A program made the translations under genes and the position numbers. The notes beneath the pieces were generated by a model. The model searched no databases. It saw only the letters and a list, made by a program, of their open reading frames with translations, and was not told the DNA's origin. DNA of 23,155 nt from Leptospira sp. (lineage in GTDB: Bacteria > Spirochaetota > Leptospiria > Leptospirales > Leptospiraceae). The DNA is taken from NCBI GenBank assembly GCA_021413405.1, contig JAIOQL010000398.1, forward strand, positions 1-23,155, read 5' to 3'. Shown piece after piece: positions 1 to 6,560 of this stretch (position 1 is its first letter; every line of letters begins with the position of its first letter).

Positions 1-884
1 AGCACTCTTTTGGTTTTCAACCTATGCGATTAATTTCAGGTTTTGAGACCGGCTCTAAGCTCTATGATAATTTTAAAGAAAATATTTTATCAATACTATT
101 CACTGAATTAGTAAAATCATTTTCTCAAAACGATATTGAAAACGCAATATTTACTGATTTGTTCAGTGAACTTGATGAAAATATTTCCAGCTACAACTCA
201 ATGGTCGCCGAGAAAAAACAGCTTACTATAATGGATACTGCATCAGATGAGATAATAGCAAAGAAATATGCTCAAGAAAATAAAATATTTAATTACATTG
301 TTTGTTTGTCCTATTGCTTTAAAGAAAGAAATGCTAAAGAAATATTATCGAAATTATTCAATTTATTTCGTTTTCCTTATTTCAATCGGGATGAGCTGAA
401 GCAAGCATTAAACTTAATTGTAGGTAAAGTAAGTGACGATGAATTGGATGAATTATTCAAAGACACAAAGTTAGGCTTAGAAGATCAATTGTTTGTTTTT
501 GAAATAATCATGGATGATAGGAAAATTAATGATTTTCGATTTAATAAATTTAAGAAATTATTAAACAAATACTTTGAAATTGGGAGACCAGATAAATTAA
601 TAGATTCGATTAAATTATTTTGGTCAGGCGAAGTATTTGATTTGATTATTGCGGAATTGAAACTCCTTGATTCAAAAAAAAGAGGGCATTTTGACAGGCC
701 AGAATCGATGCTTTTTTTTAAAGATATAAATTATTTTATTATCAATGAAATAATTTGTGATAACAGGGAAGTAAACTTAACTCGACTTATGCCTATAGAA
801 TTTGATGATGGGACTCACCAAAAAATTAAGGGTATTTTTTCATTCTGGAATAGTTGCTTTGGTCAACGTAAATATACATTTTAA
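1..884 (+). CDS. 3' end of an unrecognised AT-rich protein (partial, runs off left edge)
   Basis: The reading frame is open from the first bases of the window to the TAA at 882-884. The first Met codon is at 24, but codons before it are also open (reading H-S-F-G-F-Q-P) and no ribosome binding site precedes it, so this is most likely the C-terminal part of a longer protein. The visible 290 or so residues are rich in Lys, Asp, Glu, Ile, Leu and Phe, look largely alpha-helical, and show no signal peptide, membrane segment or catalytic motif that I can name. The DNA is clearly more AT-rich than the rest of the window, which suggests transferred DNA. Its position just before a HEPN/MNT toxin-antitoxin remnant would fit a large defence-type protein such as the tail of a STAND or AAA ATPase, but nothing in the sequence proves that. 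Function unknown. Confidence 0.6.
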   Translation, partial: HSFGFQPMRLISGFETGSKLYDNFKENILSILFTELVKSFSQNDIENAIFTDLFSELDENISSYNSMVAEKKQLTIMDTASDEIIAKKYAQENKIFNYIVCLSYCFKERNAKEILSKLFNLFRFPYFNRDELKQALNLIVGKVSDDELDELFKDTKLGLEDQLFVFEIIMDDRKINDFRFNKFKKLLNKYFEIGRPDKLIDSIKLFWSGEVFDLIIAELKLLDSKKRGHFDRPESMLFFKDINYFIINEIICDNREVNLTRLMPIEFDDGTHQKIKGIFSFWNSCFGQRKYTF

Positions 885-914
885 TCGATTATCCAAAGGA
901 GAGGCCGTAACAAA

Positions 915-1062
915 ATGGAAGAACAAGATATTCGCAGGAAACAGGGATTTTCGAATTTCCAAAAAAGCTCTTAGGCAATTGACAAAATTTATTGAAAAAG
1001 GTGAATTCAATGAATTGGAAAAGCAGGGGCTGATTCAGGAGAAAATGCAAGCCCTCTTATGA
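915..1062 (+). pseudogene. Broken HEPN-domain toxin (HI0074-like partner of MNT nucleotidyltransferase)
   Basis: From the ATG at 915, preceded by GGAG/GAGG at 898-904, the frame reads MEEQDIRRKQGFSNFQK, close to the usual start of HI0074-type HEPN proteins. It then hits TAG at 972. Removing one A from the six-A run at 961-966 restores the family sequence in the next frame (KALRQLTKFIEKGEF, then NELEKQGLIQ). Directly after GLIQ the frame reads EKMQALL and stops, which resembles the end of a full-length HEPN protein. About 85 residues are therefore missing, including the part that carries the R-x4-6-H RNase motif. The gene has two lesions, a +1 insertion and an internal deletion, and cannot make an active toxin. 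The stop overlaps the start of the antitoxin gene by four bases (ATGA), preserving the original operon layout. Family assignment is by memory of the conserved start. Confidence 0.75.
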
Positions 1063-1391
1063 AATTTGGCCTGAAAGAAAGCACAATTGTCAGAATTCAA
1101 AATGCGTTTGCCGCGTTTCCGGAAATAGAAGAGGCGATTCTGTTTGGGTCAAGGGCAAAAGGGGATTTTAGAAGCGGATCAGATACTGATATCACGCTCA
1201 AGGGAACATCCCTGAATTTATCTCTCCTGAATAAGATTCTTTTGAAAATCGAGGATTTATTCTTACCCTATACTTTTGATATTTCTGTTTATCATCAGAT
1301 TGATAACCCGGAGTTACTGGATCACATTCAAAGAATTGGAATCTGTTTTTATAAAAAAGGGTCTCCGCTGAATATGCCGGTGAAGGCATGA
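1059..1391 (+). CDS. MNT-type minimal nucleotidyltransferase (antitoxin of a HEPN/MNT pair)
   Basis: A 110-residue protein with the nucleotidyltransferase signature GSRAKGDFRSGSDTDI at about residues 30-45: the GS pair, the small residues and the two metal-binding aspartates of the DxD step are all present. The start MKFGLKESTI and the later segment FDISVYHQI match small HI0073-type proteins, and the length is normal for the family. In characterised HEPN/MNT modules the MNT protein neutralises the HEPN ribonuclease by AMPylating a tyrosine near its active site. Here the gene begins inside the stop of the HEPN remnant (ATGA overlap), so the two were one operon. Because the toxin is destroyed, the antitoxin is an orphan. 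It may be decaying, may act on HEPN toxins encoded elsewhere, or may simply persist. The frame itself shows no lesion. Confidence 0.85.
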   Translation: MKFGLKESTIVRIQNAFAAFPEIEEAILFGSRAKGDFRSGSDTDITLKGTSLNLSLLNKILLKIEDLFLPYTFDISVYHQIDNPELLDHIQRIGICFYKKGSPLNMPVKA

Positions 1392-1430
1392 GCCGGTTTT
1401 TTTTTGAAAATTTTCGGATCAAAGTGAAAG

Positions 1431-1450
1431 TTTTTTACCTGTATTTAGTA
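1431..1450 (+). promoter_or_regulatory. Candidate promoter element upstream of the DUF1564 gene
   Basis: The 20 bases here match the element in front of ssb (6111-6130) at 18 of 20 positions. The shared core is a T-run followed by ACCTGTAT and an AT-rich -10-like stretch. At ssb the same block contains a perfect TATAAT. An ATG at 1450 follows immediately and opens a short reading frame that may be the original start of the DUF1564 gene. Confidence 0.35.
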
Positions 1451-1541
1451 TGAAAACATTTTTACTTAAAAACAACTTTAAAATAAGAGTAGCGTCAGAT
1501 CGGCCCGGGCAACTTCCTCAACGCTGATTATCCCGGAAGAA

Positions 1542-1973
1542 TTGTATGTGCCTTTTGTGATCCGGGCTATGTCTGTAGGAGGAGCTGCCAAATATCTTCG
1601 GCGTTTGCTTAATGAATATAGGTTTATCAACTTTTCAGGGGATCATCCGGTGGCTGAAAGGGCAAAAATACTTTATCAGGCAAAGGGATTGAATTTGAAA
1701 AGAGTGAGTTTTCGGCCGAGAAATGAAGATTGGATCGAACTCAAGTTAATTGCGCAGGCTCACGGCGTTTCCGCAACTCGCTTTTTCGTGATTTTGTTGG
1801 AGTTGGATTTTAGTGAGTTTGGGGATGCCGTCGGGGATGTATTTCGGGATGTAGATCCGTCCATAATTCTAGCGCGACCGCTCGTGTTTAAATTGAGTCT
1901 TTACAAAAACGATGGAATTCGCGTCAGAAAATTCAGTTTCGGTCGCCGGATCTTTCAATTTAACATATCCTGA
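1542..1973 (+). CDS. DUF1564-family protein (Leptospira-specific), N-terminus possibly frameshifted
   Basis: The protein resembles the DUF1564 family of Leptospira, recognisable from the segment GGAAKYLRRLLNEYRF, then RVSFRPRNEDWIELK and the FFVILLELDF stretch. The family has no known function and occurs in many copies per genome, often in variable regions. The start used here is TTG at 1542, giving 143 residues. However, the same frame is open back to 1482 and encodes SSTLIIPEELYVPF, which also fits the family, so TTG 1542 is probably not the native start. An ATG at 1450 opens the adjacent frame (MKTFLLKNNF) and would join this one if a single A were restored in the A-run near 1480-1483. Either the gene is frameshifted near its 5' end or translation starts at a non-standard codon. 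The C-terminus looks normal, with a basic finish. Confidence 0.7.
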   Translation: MYVPFVIRAMSVGGAAKYLRRLLNEYRFINFSGDHPVAERAKILYQAKGLNLKRVSFRPRNEDWIELKLIAQAHGVSATRFFVILLELDFSEFGDAVGDVFRDVDPSIILARPLVFKLSLYKNDGIRVRKFSFGRRIFQFNIS

Positions 1974-2077
1974 CTTTTTAGTCGTCTACAATCCAAAATT
2001 TTTCTTATCGGGAATAGCTTCTCCCTGTCCGACCTTTGCATCTTTACAACACTTAGAGCCTGTCTGGAAATTGATCG

Positions 2078-2096
2078 CCGAGTTTTTTTTACTCGG
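2078..2096. repeat. Small inverted repeat in the 1974-2216 intergenic stretch
   Basis: A perfect 6-bp stem (CCGAGT and ACTCGG) encloses a loop of seven T. It lies in 243 bases between the DUF1564 and DUF1016-SNase genes that hold no convincing gene. There is no T-run after the stem, so a terminator role is doubtful. Confidence 0.4.
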
Positions 2097-2216
2097 GAAC
2101 GAATGCAAAAAATGTATCGAGGTGACATCTCAGACACGTTCTCAGATATCCCTTAATCCGAACTCATGTTAAAAAAGATTTGATCAGAAGATGATATCGC
2201 TGCTTTTTCAATTCTC

Positions 2217-3257
2217 ATGGCATATAATTCTTACAATTCATTATTTAACCAAATCTCAAAAATTCTCGAAGAAACGAAAAAAGATTTCAAGGAAGGTTCG
2301 AACCGTTTTGTCCTGACTTCTAACTGGGAGATCGGAAAGAAGATCACAGAAATTGAAAGTGGCAAGAATCGCAAGGAGAGATTCGGGGAACGGATTATTG
2401 AAAAACTTTCGAAAGATCTGAATAAAAAATTTGGGAGCGGATATTCTGAGAGGAATTTACTTTACGCAAGAAAATTCTTTCAAGTGTACAACTTAAACAG
2501 AATCAAATTTCAGCTTTCCTGGACTCATTACCGGGCTTTGCTTTCGGTGAAGGATGAGGCAAAGAGAAATAAATTAGAGGAATTGGCGATAGAGAAGGGG
2601 TGGAGCAGGCGTCAGTTGGAAGTCACAATTTTAGCCCATAATCTGGGTGAAAAGGGTCAAAATCAGGGAAATTCTGAAGAAATCGGGCTTTTGGAACGTT
2701 CGAAAGGGCTGTTTTATCATTACAGGATAGGGGTGCAAAAAACTCTTTCAGATTCCGCACCCAGGGTGCGGAAAGTCGACCTGGGATTCAATATTTTTCT
2801 GGACGGTGCGTTAGGCGACACTCACAATTTCAAGGAAGACGAGATTGTGAAAGTAGTCAAGGCCGGGAAAAACTCTTACAAATTTGAAAAGGCCGAAGTT
2901 TCGCGATCAGAAATATTCACTTACAAAGCTTCTCCGGAGAGGATCGTGGACGGGGATACGATTCTTGTTTCGATTGATTTGGGGTTTAAGACTTCTACGA
3001 GGCAGAGACTCCGATTTCGTGGAATTGATTCTTCCGAAAAAGGAAGTGTGGAAAACGGGAAAGTAGAAAAATTCATTTCGAAAAGATTGCGTCCGGTAAA
3101 ATTCATTGTGATTAAAACGCATGGAGTGGATTTGTACGGTAGATATCTTTCGGATATTTATTTTTCGGAAAGAGAGAAAGACATGGAGAAAGTTCTGGAA
3201 AAGGGAATTTTTTTGAACAACGAACTTCTGGATTCAGGGCTTGTGAGAGTGGATTGA
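2217..3257 (+). CDS. DUF1016 (YhcG-type) N-terminal domain fused to a thermonuclease (SNase-like) domain
   Basis: A 346-residue protein with two domains. Residues about 8-142 match the DUF1016/YhcG N-terminal domain (WEIGKKI near 37, FGSGYSERNL at 72-81, QLSWTHYRALL at 99-109, GWSRRQLE at 128-135). In YhcG-like proteins this domain normally precedes a PDDEXK nuclease. Here residues about 236-346 form an SNase-like domain instead: VDGDT at 244-248, RFRGIDSSE at 266-274, and YGRY at 307-310. Aligned by eye to staphylococcal nuclease, Asp247, Asp271, Arg266, Glu274 and Arg309 fall on Asp21, Asp40, Arg35, Glu43 and Arg87, so the active site looks intact. Residues 143-235 are a linker with beta-rich character (VDLGFNIFLDG). 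No signal peptide, so cytoplasmic. ATG 2217 is the first possible start after an in-frame stop at 2181; there is no clear ribosome binding site. Its location suggests a defence or toxin role, which is inference. Confidence 0.8.
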   Translation: MAYNSYNSLFNQISKILEETKKDFKEGSNRFVLTSNWEIGKKITEIESGKNRKERFGERIIEKLSKDLNKKFGSGYSERNLLYARKFFQVYNLNRIKFQLSWTHYRALLSVKDEAKRNKLEELAIEKGWSRRQLEVTILAHNLGEKGQNQGNSEEIGLLERSKGLFYHYRIGVQKTLSDSAPRVRKVDLGFNIFLDGALGDTHNFKEDEIVKVVKAGKNSYKFEKAEVSRSEIFTYKASPERIVDGDTILVSIDLGFKTSTRQRLRFRGIDSSEKGSVENGKVEKFISKRLRPVKFIVIKTHGVDLYGRYLSDIYFSEREKDMEKVLEKGIFLNNELLDSGLVRVD

Positions 3258-3294
3258 CCGGGAAGAAGAGTTCAGCGAAAGGGATGTGAAGGAC

Positions 3295-3333
3295 GCGAAG
3301 CGGTCAGCATGACCGGAGCGAAGCGGAGTCCGG
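3295..3333. repeat. Direct repeats and small hairpins, leptospiral intergenic type
   Basis: GCGAAGCGG occurs twice, at 3295-3303 and 3318-3326. Between them CGGTCA (3301-3306) and TGACCG (3310-3315) form a perfect 6-bp hairpin with a 3-base loop, and CCGGA (3313-3317) can instead pair with TCCGG (3329-3333). The block is much more GC-rich than its surroundings and resembles dispersed intergenic repeats of Leptospira. Confidence 0.55.
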
Positions 3334-3343
3334 AGCAGCCCGA

Positions 3344-3406
3344 CCGTTCAGAACCACCCCCGGCCCCTCTTTGTAAAAGGAGGGGAGAGCGGGGTGGTGC
3401 GAACGG
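3344..3406. terminator. Large composite stem-loop, probable bidirectional terminator or REP-like element
   Basis: Three nested arm pairs are visible: CCGTTC (3344-3349) with GAACGG (3401-3406), ACCACCCC (3353-3360) with GGGGTGGT (3391-3398), and CCCCTC (3364-3369) with GAGGGG (3380-3385). The loop is AT-rich. It sits between the convergent ends of the DUF1016-SNase gene and the metallophosphoesterase gene, the expected place for a two-way terminator. No long T-run follows on either side, so a mobile or REP-like repeat is an equal possibility. Confidence 0.55.
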
Positions 3407-3415
3407 ATTCGCCCT

Positions 3416-4630
3416 TTAAACTTTTTTCAATGTGATCAAAGTGATTTCGGACGGTGATCCAACCCTGATTGGTGGTCCCCAATAGCCTGTTCCGCGGCTT
3501 ACATAGAGCTGGGTGTTTTCATGCAGATGAAGTCCTGCGACGAATTCCTGGAAGAGGTGGATGAGGAAATTTCCGGGGAAAAATTGTCCGCCGTGTGTGT
3601 GACCGGAGAGCTGTAGATCAAACCCGGCTTTGGTTGCTTCGTAAATACTGTTTGGCTGATGGGCGAGCAAAAGTTTAAAGTCTGAATCTTTTGCGCCGGA
3701 AACGGATTTGTGCGGATCTGAGAAATGGGAAGGAATGATTGTGTGTGCTTTGTAATCTGTCACGCCAGCGATGAGAAATTTTGCTTTGCCGTGATCCAGA
3801 ATTTTGTGTTCATTCAGAAGCACGCTGATCCCGAGACTTTGGATTTCGCGGATCCAGGAGAGGGCCCCGGAATAGTAATCGTGATTTCCGGTTACGAAGT
3901 AGGAGCCGTATCTGGATTTCAGATCGGCAAGCGGTGCGACATGTTCCCGCAATTTTGTTACGGGACCGTCTACGAGATCTCCCGTAATGGCGACGAGATC
4001 GGCATCAAGGGTGTTGATTACTTCTTTGATTGAATGAATGAAATCGATTTTGATTGTCGGGCCTACGTGAACATCTGAGATCTGGACGATCCGGAATCCG
4101 TCGAGGTCCGGGTGAAGTCCGGCAACCGGTATTTCTATTTCCTTGACCTGGATTCTTTTTTTGACTTCGTAAATTCCGTAGGCGGTGAGCCCGCCTGCAA
4201 ATCCGACTATTCCGAGGCGAAGAGAATTCAGTAGAAATTCTTTACGGGTCGAGACTGTTTCCGGCGATGGCGAAATTATTTCGGTCTCCATACCGAACAG
4301 CCCGGCAATGAAATGGATTCCGCTTCCGATCAGGATTGCGATGTCATGAAAGAGGATGAGGCTGAATAGGATTGAAAAAAAGCCAAGGCTGAGGAATGCG
4401 GTGTAGGCAAACGTTTTCTGATGAGTCGAATCATTCAGGAAAATGCTCGCAAAATAGGAAAGTGGAGTTAGCAATATCAGGATGGATATTACTGTCCAGA
4501 AGAAGAAAAGCATTGCCCGGTTGAGCTGGAATCCATTCAGGATCCGGAGGCCGGTGTAAATGTAGGCACTTGCCAGAATAAGTGTGAAAACCGAAAGGAA
4601 TGTAAAAAGTCTCTGGAGATTCTGATCCAC
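3416..4630 (-). CDS. Membrane-anchored calcineurin-like metallophosphoesterase (YkuE/YaeI type)
   Basis: A 404-residue protein. The N-terminal 155 residues hold about four membrane segments (roughly 10-28, 41-63, 75-98, 138-154). The catalytic domain follows with all metallophosphoesterase motifs in order: DVHVG (186-190), GDLVDG (217-222), GNHDYY (248-253), a lone His in LLAHQP (about 324), and GHTHGGQ (343-349). These bind two metal ions. Relatives with this layout (YaeI, LpxH-like and YkuE-like proteins) hydrolyse phosphodiesters or pyrophosphates of membrane lipids; the exact substrate here cannot be read from sequence. The start is GTG at 4630. The gene begins 19 bases after the stop of the upstream helicase gene on the same strand, with no terminator and no obvious ribosome binding site, so it is probably co-transcribed with the helicase and may depend on its translation. 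Confidence 0.88.
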   Translation of the reverse strand: MDQNLQRLFTFLSVFTLILASAYIYTGLRILNGFQLNRAMLFFFWTVISILILLTPLSYFASIFLNDSTHQKTFAYTAFLSLGFFSILFSLILFHDIAILIGSGIHFIAGLFGMETEIISPSPETVSTRKEFLLNSLRLGIVGFAGGLTAYGIYEVKKRIQVKEIEIPVAGLHPDLDGFRIVQISDVHVGPTIKIDFIHSIKEVINTLDADLVAITGDLVDGPVTKLREHVAPLADLKSRYGSYFVTGNHDYYSGALSWIREIQSLGISVLLNEHKILDHGKAKFLIAGVTDYKAHTIIPSHFSDPHKSVSGAKDSDFKLLLAHQPNSIYEATKAGFDLQLSGHTHGGQFFPGNFLIHLFQEFVAGLHLHENTQLYVSRGTGYWGPPIRVGSPSEITLITLKKV

Positions 4631-4649
4631 GTATTATTAGACGGTTTTT

Positions 4650-5951
4650 TCAGAATAGTGACTTTAGTTTCTCCACGGATATTTTTTTCGTGCGAAATCT
4701 GAAATAGGAATAGAACAGATCCTCAATCCTGTTTTTATTTTTATCCTTTACTCCCAGAATGAAAAGATTGTTCTTTGCCCGGCTCAGCCCGACATAAAGA
4801 ATCCTTCTTTCTTCTTCCATTGTTTCCGGTTTTTCATCTGCTTTGAGATTCCAGCCTGTGGACAGATCGAGGATGACCGTATCGAATTCAAGTCCTTTGG
4901 CAGCGTGAATCGTCATTATTCTGTCAGAAGGAATTCCGGCCTGGATTATTTTTTGAATCCTGAAATTGGATCTGCAAAGGAACATTGCATTGTTCCGTAA
5001 ATAGTTTGCCCTTGTCATCAATTCAGAAAGTGGAGCCAGTGAATTTTCATTTTCCATTTCGATGAGGCGGACTTTTGCTTTGCCTTCGCGGAACGGGATG
5101 ATTTTTTTTTTGATATTTTTTTTGTTTTTGGAGATTGGAATTGCGGAAGTCCGGATGATTGCGGGTAAAGACCGGTAATTTGTCTTCAGGAAGAAAGTTT
5201 CACACGGTGAAAAAAATTCTTTGAACCTGAGAAACGGAATCGTCGATGCTCCCCGGAAACCGTAAATGCTCTGGTAATCGTCCCCGACAATTGTGAGTTT
5301 TTCCGGATCAAGTTTTTGGAGCCATTCAAGCTGGGTCAGATCGGTATCCTGAAATTCGTCAACTACAACAGTGCTTACTTCCTTTCGTGCTTTTTCTGCC
5401 CAGGCTTCCTTTTTATTCAGACCTTCGAGGTAAATGGATACAAGATCGTCGAAATCGAGCTTCCTGTTGATCTCTTTGTATTTCTTGTAATCGGCTTCAA
5501 TCTCTTTCAGGACTTCCGGGAAGAACTTTTTCAGAAAATTTTCAGTGCCGCTAAGCAGGAGATCAAACGGGATTCCGCCGATCTTAAACCTTTCCCGCTT
5601 GAAATAGTTCCGGAAGAATTCATTTTTTTCCTCGGGATCGATGATGTCTGCGGAATTTTCTCCGTAGTGCGGATGATATTTTTTAATTATGTAAAGGCAG
5701 TACGCATGAAATGTTTTTATGATTACCGGAGAATTTCCGATCGTCCGGTTTAGACGTTCTCTGATTTCAGCGGCAGCTTTTCTGGAAAATGTAATGACCA
5801 GAATTTTTTCCGGATTTTCTTCCTTTTCGGTAACGATCTTTGCGAGCATTCCAACCATTGTGCTCGTTTTCCCTGAGCCTGCTGCTGCGACAACCTGTTT
5901 GTATTTTGATTTACTTTCAATAACTATTCTTTGTTCTTCATTGAAATTCAT
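4650..5951 (-). CDS. Compact UvrD/Rep-family superfamily 1A DNA helicase
   Basis: A 433-residue ATP-dependent 3'-5' helicase of the UvrD/Rep/PcrA group. Motifs in order: Q motif FNEEQ (3-7), Walker A AAAGSGKT (22-29), Ia ITFSRKAA (53-60), motif II VDEFQDT (197-203), motif III GDDYQSIYGFRG (223-234), motif IV TNYRS (257-261), motif V TIHAAKGLEFD (347-357), motif VI LYVGLSRAK (385-393). UvrD and Rep have about 650-720 residues. Here only about 85 residues separate motifs IV and V, so the 2B regulatory subdomain is missing or nearly so, and nothing follows motif VI but about 40 residues. The start ATG at 5951 has a strong ribosome binding site (GGAGGA, complement of 5956-5961). It is divergent from ssb, and the metallophosphoesterase follows 19 bases downstream. 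Role is DNA repair or replication restart by family; exact function unknown. Confidence 0.9.
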   Translation of the reverse strand: MNFNEEQRIVIESKSKYKQVVAAAGSGKTSTMVGMLAKIVTEKEENPEKILVITFSRKAAAEIRERLNRTIGNSPVIIKTFHAYCLYIIKKYHPHYGENSADIIDPEEKNEFFRNYFKRERFKIGGIPFDLLLSGTENFLKKFFPEVLKEIEADYKKYKEINRKLDFDDLVSIYLEGLNKKEAWAEKARKEVSTVVVDEFQDTDLTQLEWLQKLDPEKLTIVGDDYQSIYGFRGASTIPFLRFKEFFSPCETFFLKTNYRSLPAIIRTSAIPISKNKKNIKKKIIPFREGKAKVRLIEMENENSLAPLSELMTRANYLRNNAMFLCRSNFRIQKIIQAGIPSDRIMTIHAAKGLEFDTVILDLSTGWNLKADEKPETMEEERRILYVGLSRAKNNLFILGVKDKNKNRIEDLFYSYFRFRTKKISVEKLKSLF

Positions 5952-6020
5952 TGGATCCTCCAGAATGTACAGGTAAAAAAATTACTCTGTGATCTGAAAA
6001 ACTTTATGGGAAAAATAAAT

Positions 6021-6056
6021 TTTGTCGGACAATTACGTCTTTAAGCAAAATTTTGC
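6021..6056. promoter_or_regulatory. Candidate control sites in the helicase/ssb divergent region
   Basis: TTTG-N5-CAAT at 6021-6033 matches seven of eight fixed bases of the TTTG-N5-CAAA box described for Leptospira LexA. A perfect 12-bp palindrome, GCAAAATTTTGC, lies at 6045-6056. Both fall in the 214 bases between the two divergent DNA-metabolism genes. A link to SOS control is speculative. Confidence 0.25.
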
Positions 6057-6110
6057 CTGATTATGCCCAAATCGGAAAAAAAAATCCGTCAATCGTTTCC
6101 TGCGGAAATA

Positions 6111-6130
6111 TTTTTTACCTGTATATAATA
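6111..6130 (+). promoter_or_regulatory. ssb promoter with extended -10
   Basis: A perfect TATAAT at 6124-6129 is preceded by TG two bases upstream (6120-6121). No convincing -35 hexamer is visible at the usual distance. The preceding T-run plus ACCTGTAT is shared with 1431-1450. The transcript would start about 30 bases before the ssb start codon. Confidence 0.6.
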
Positions 6131-6165
6131 GGCCGGGAATCCGGTCTTAATAAGGAGACAATAAA

Positions 6166-6540
6166 ATGAGTAACATAGCACACATAGTTCTGGATGGGAA
6201 TCTCACAGCAGATCCGGAATTAAAAAAAACACCCAATGGAAAGAGTGTATCAACTTTTTCTATTGCGGTAAATCACACAGACTCAAAAGATGAGGAAGGA
6301 AAAAGCGACGATGTTTCCTTCCTGGATGTAGAAGCCTGGGAAAATACTGCGGAGAGATGCGCAGAGTTTCTCAAGAAAGGACGGGGTGTGACAGTGATCG
6401 GGAATATAAAACAGGACAGATGGAAATCGCCTGATGGAACACCGAGAACAAAGCTGAAAGTAGTTGCGTCCAGCGTGAGGTTCAATGGATTTTATCCGAA
6501 CGAGAAGGAAAAGTCCAGGGAGGGAAAAAAAGCTGCATAA
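6166..6540 (+). CDS. ssb: Single-stranded DNA-binding protein
   Basis: A 124-residue SSB that coats single-stranded DNA during replication, repair and recombination. The OB-fold occupies nearly the whole protein: NIAHIVLDGNLTADPELK at the start, FLDVEAWENTAERCAEFLKKG in the middle (residues about 52-72) and TKLKVVASSVRFNG near the end. The C-terminus ends EKEKSREGKKAA. It lacks the acidic tail ending in IPF with which E. coli SSB recruits partner proteins, and lacks a long disordered linker, so it is shorter than the roughly 150-180 residues typical of many bacteria. The ATG at 6166 has AAGGAG at 6152-6157, eight bases upstream. It stands alone as a transcription unit, with its own promoter and terminator. 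Whether it is the main SSB or a paralogue cannot be told from this window. Confidence 0.92.
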   Translation: MSNIAHIVLDGNLTADPELKKTPNGKSVSTFSIAVNHTDSKDEEGKSDDVSFLDVEAWENTAERCAEFLKKGRGVTVIGNIKQDRWKSPDGTPRTKLKVVASSVRFNGFYPNEKEKSREGKKAA

Positions 6541-6560
6541 ATTGTTGCAGTTTTCAAAAA

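Noticed and set aside
802..914. Upstream extension of the HEPN remnant reading frame back to an ATG at 802
   Set aside because: It overlaps the end of the left-edge gene in another frame and shows no family similarity. The native start is ATG 915 with a ribosome binding site.
47..2066. Near-match inverted repeat (AGACCGGCTCTAAG at 47-60 against the complement of 2053-2066, 13 of 14 bases) as possible insertion-sequence ends
   Set aside because: One arm lies in coding sequence, no transposase or target duplication is present, and one such match is roughly what chance gives over 2 kb.
1912..2172. Open frame of 86 codons after the DUF1564 gene
   Set aside because: It starts inside DUF1564, has no ribosome binding site and an unconvincing composition (many Cys, Pro and Ser), so it is probably chance.
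3725..4033. 102-codon open frame antisense to the metallophosphoesterase gene
   Set aside because: The minus-strand protein has all its catalytic motifs here, so this is a shadow frame.
5316..5753. 145-codon open frame antisense to the helicase gene
   Set aside because: It is the complement of well-conserved helicase sequence and shows no domain or start signal.
6080..6095. CGGA and TCCG around an A-run upstream of ssb as a hairpin
   Set aside because: The stem has only four pairs and is unlikely to form or to matter.
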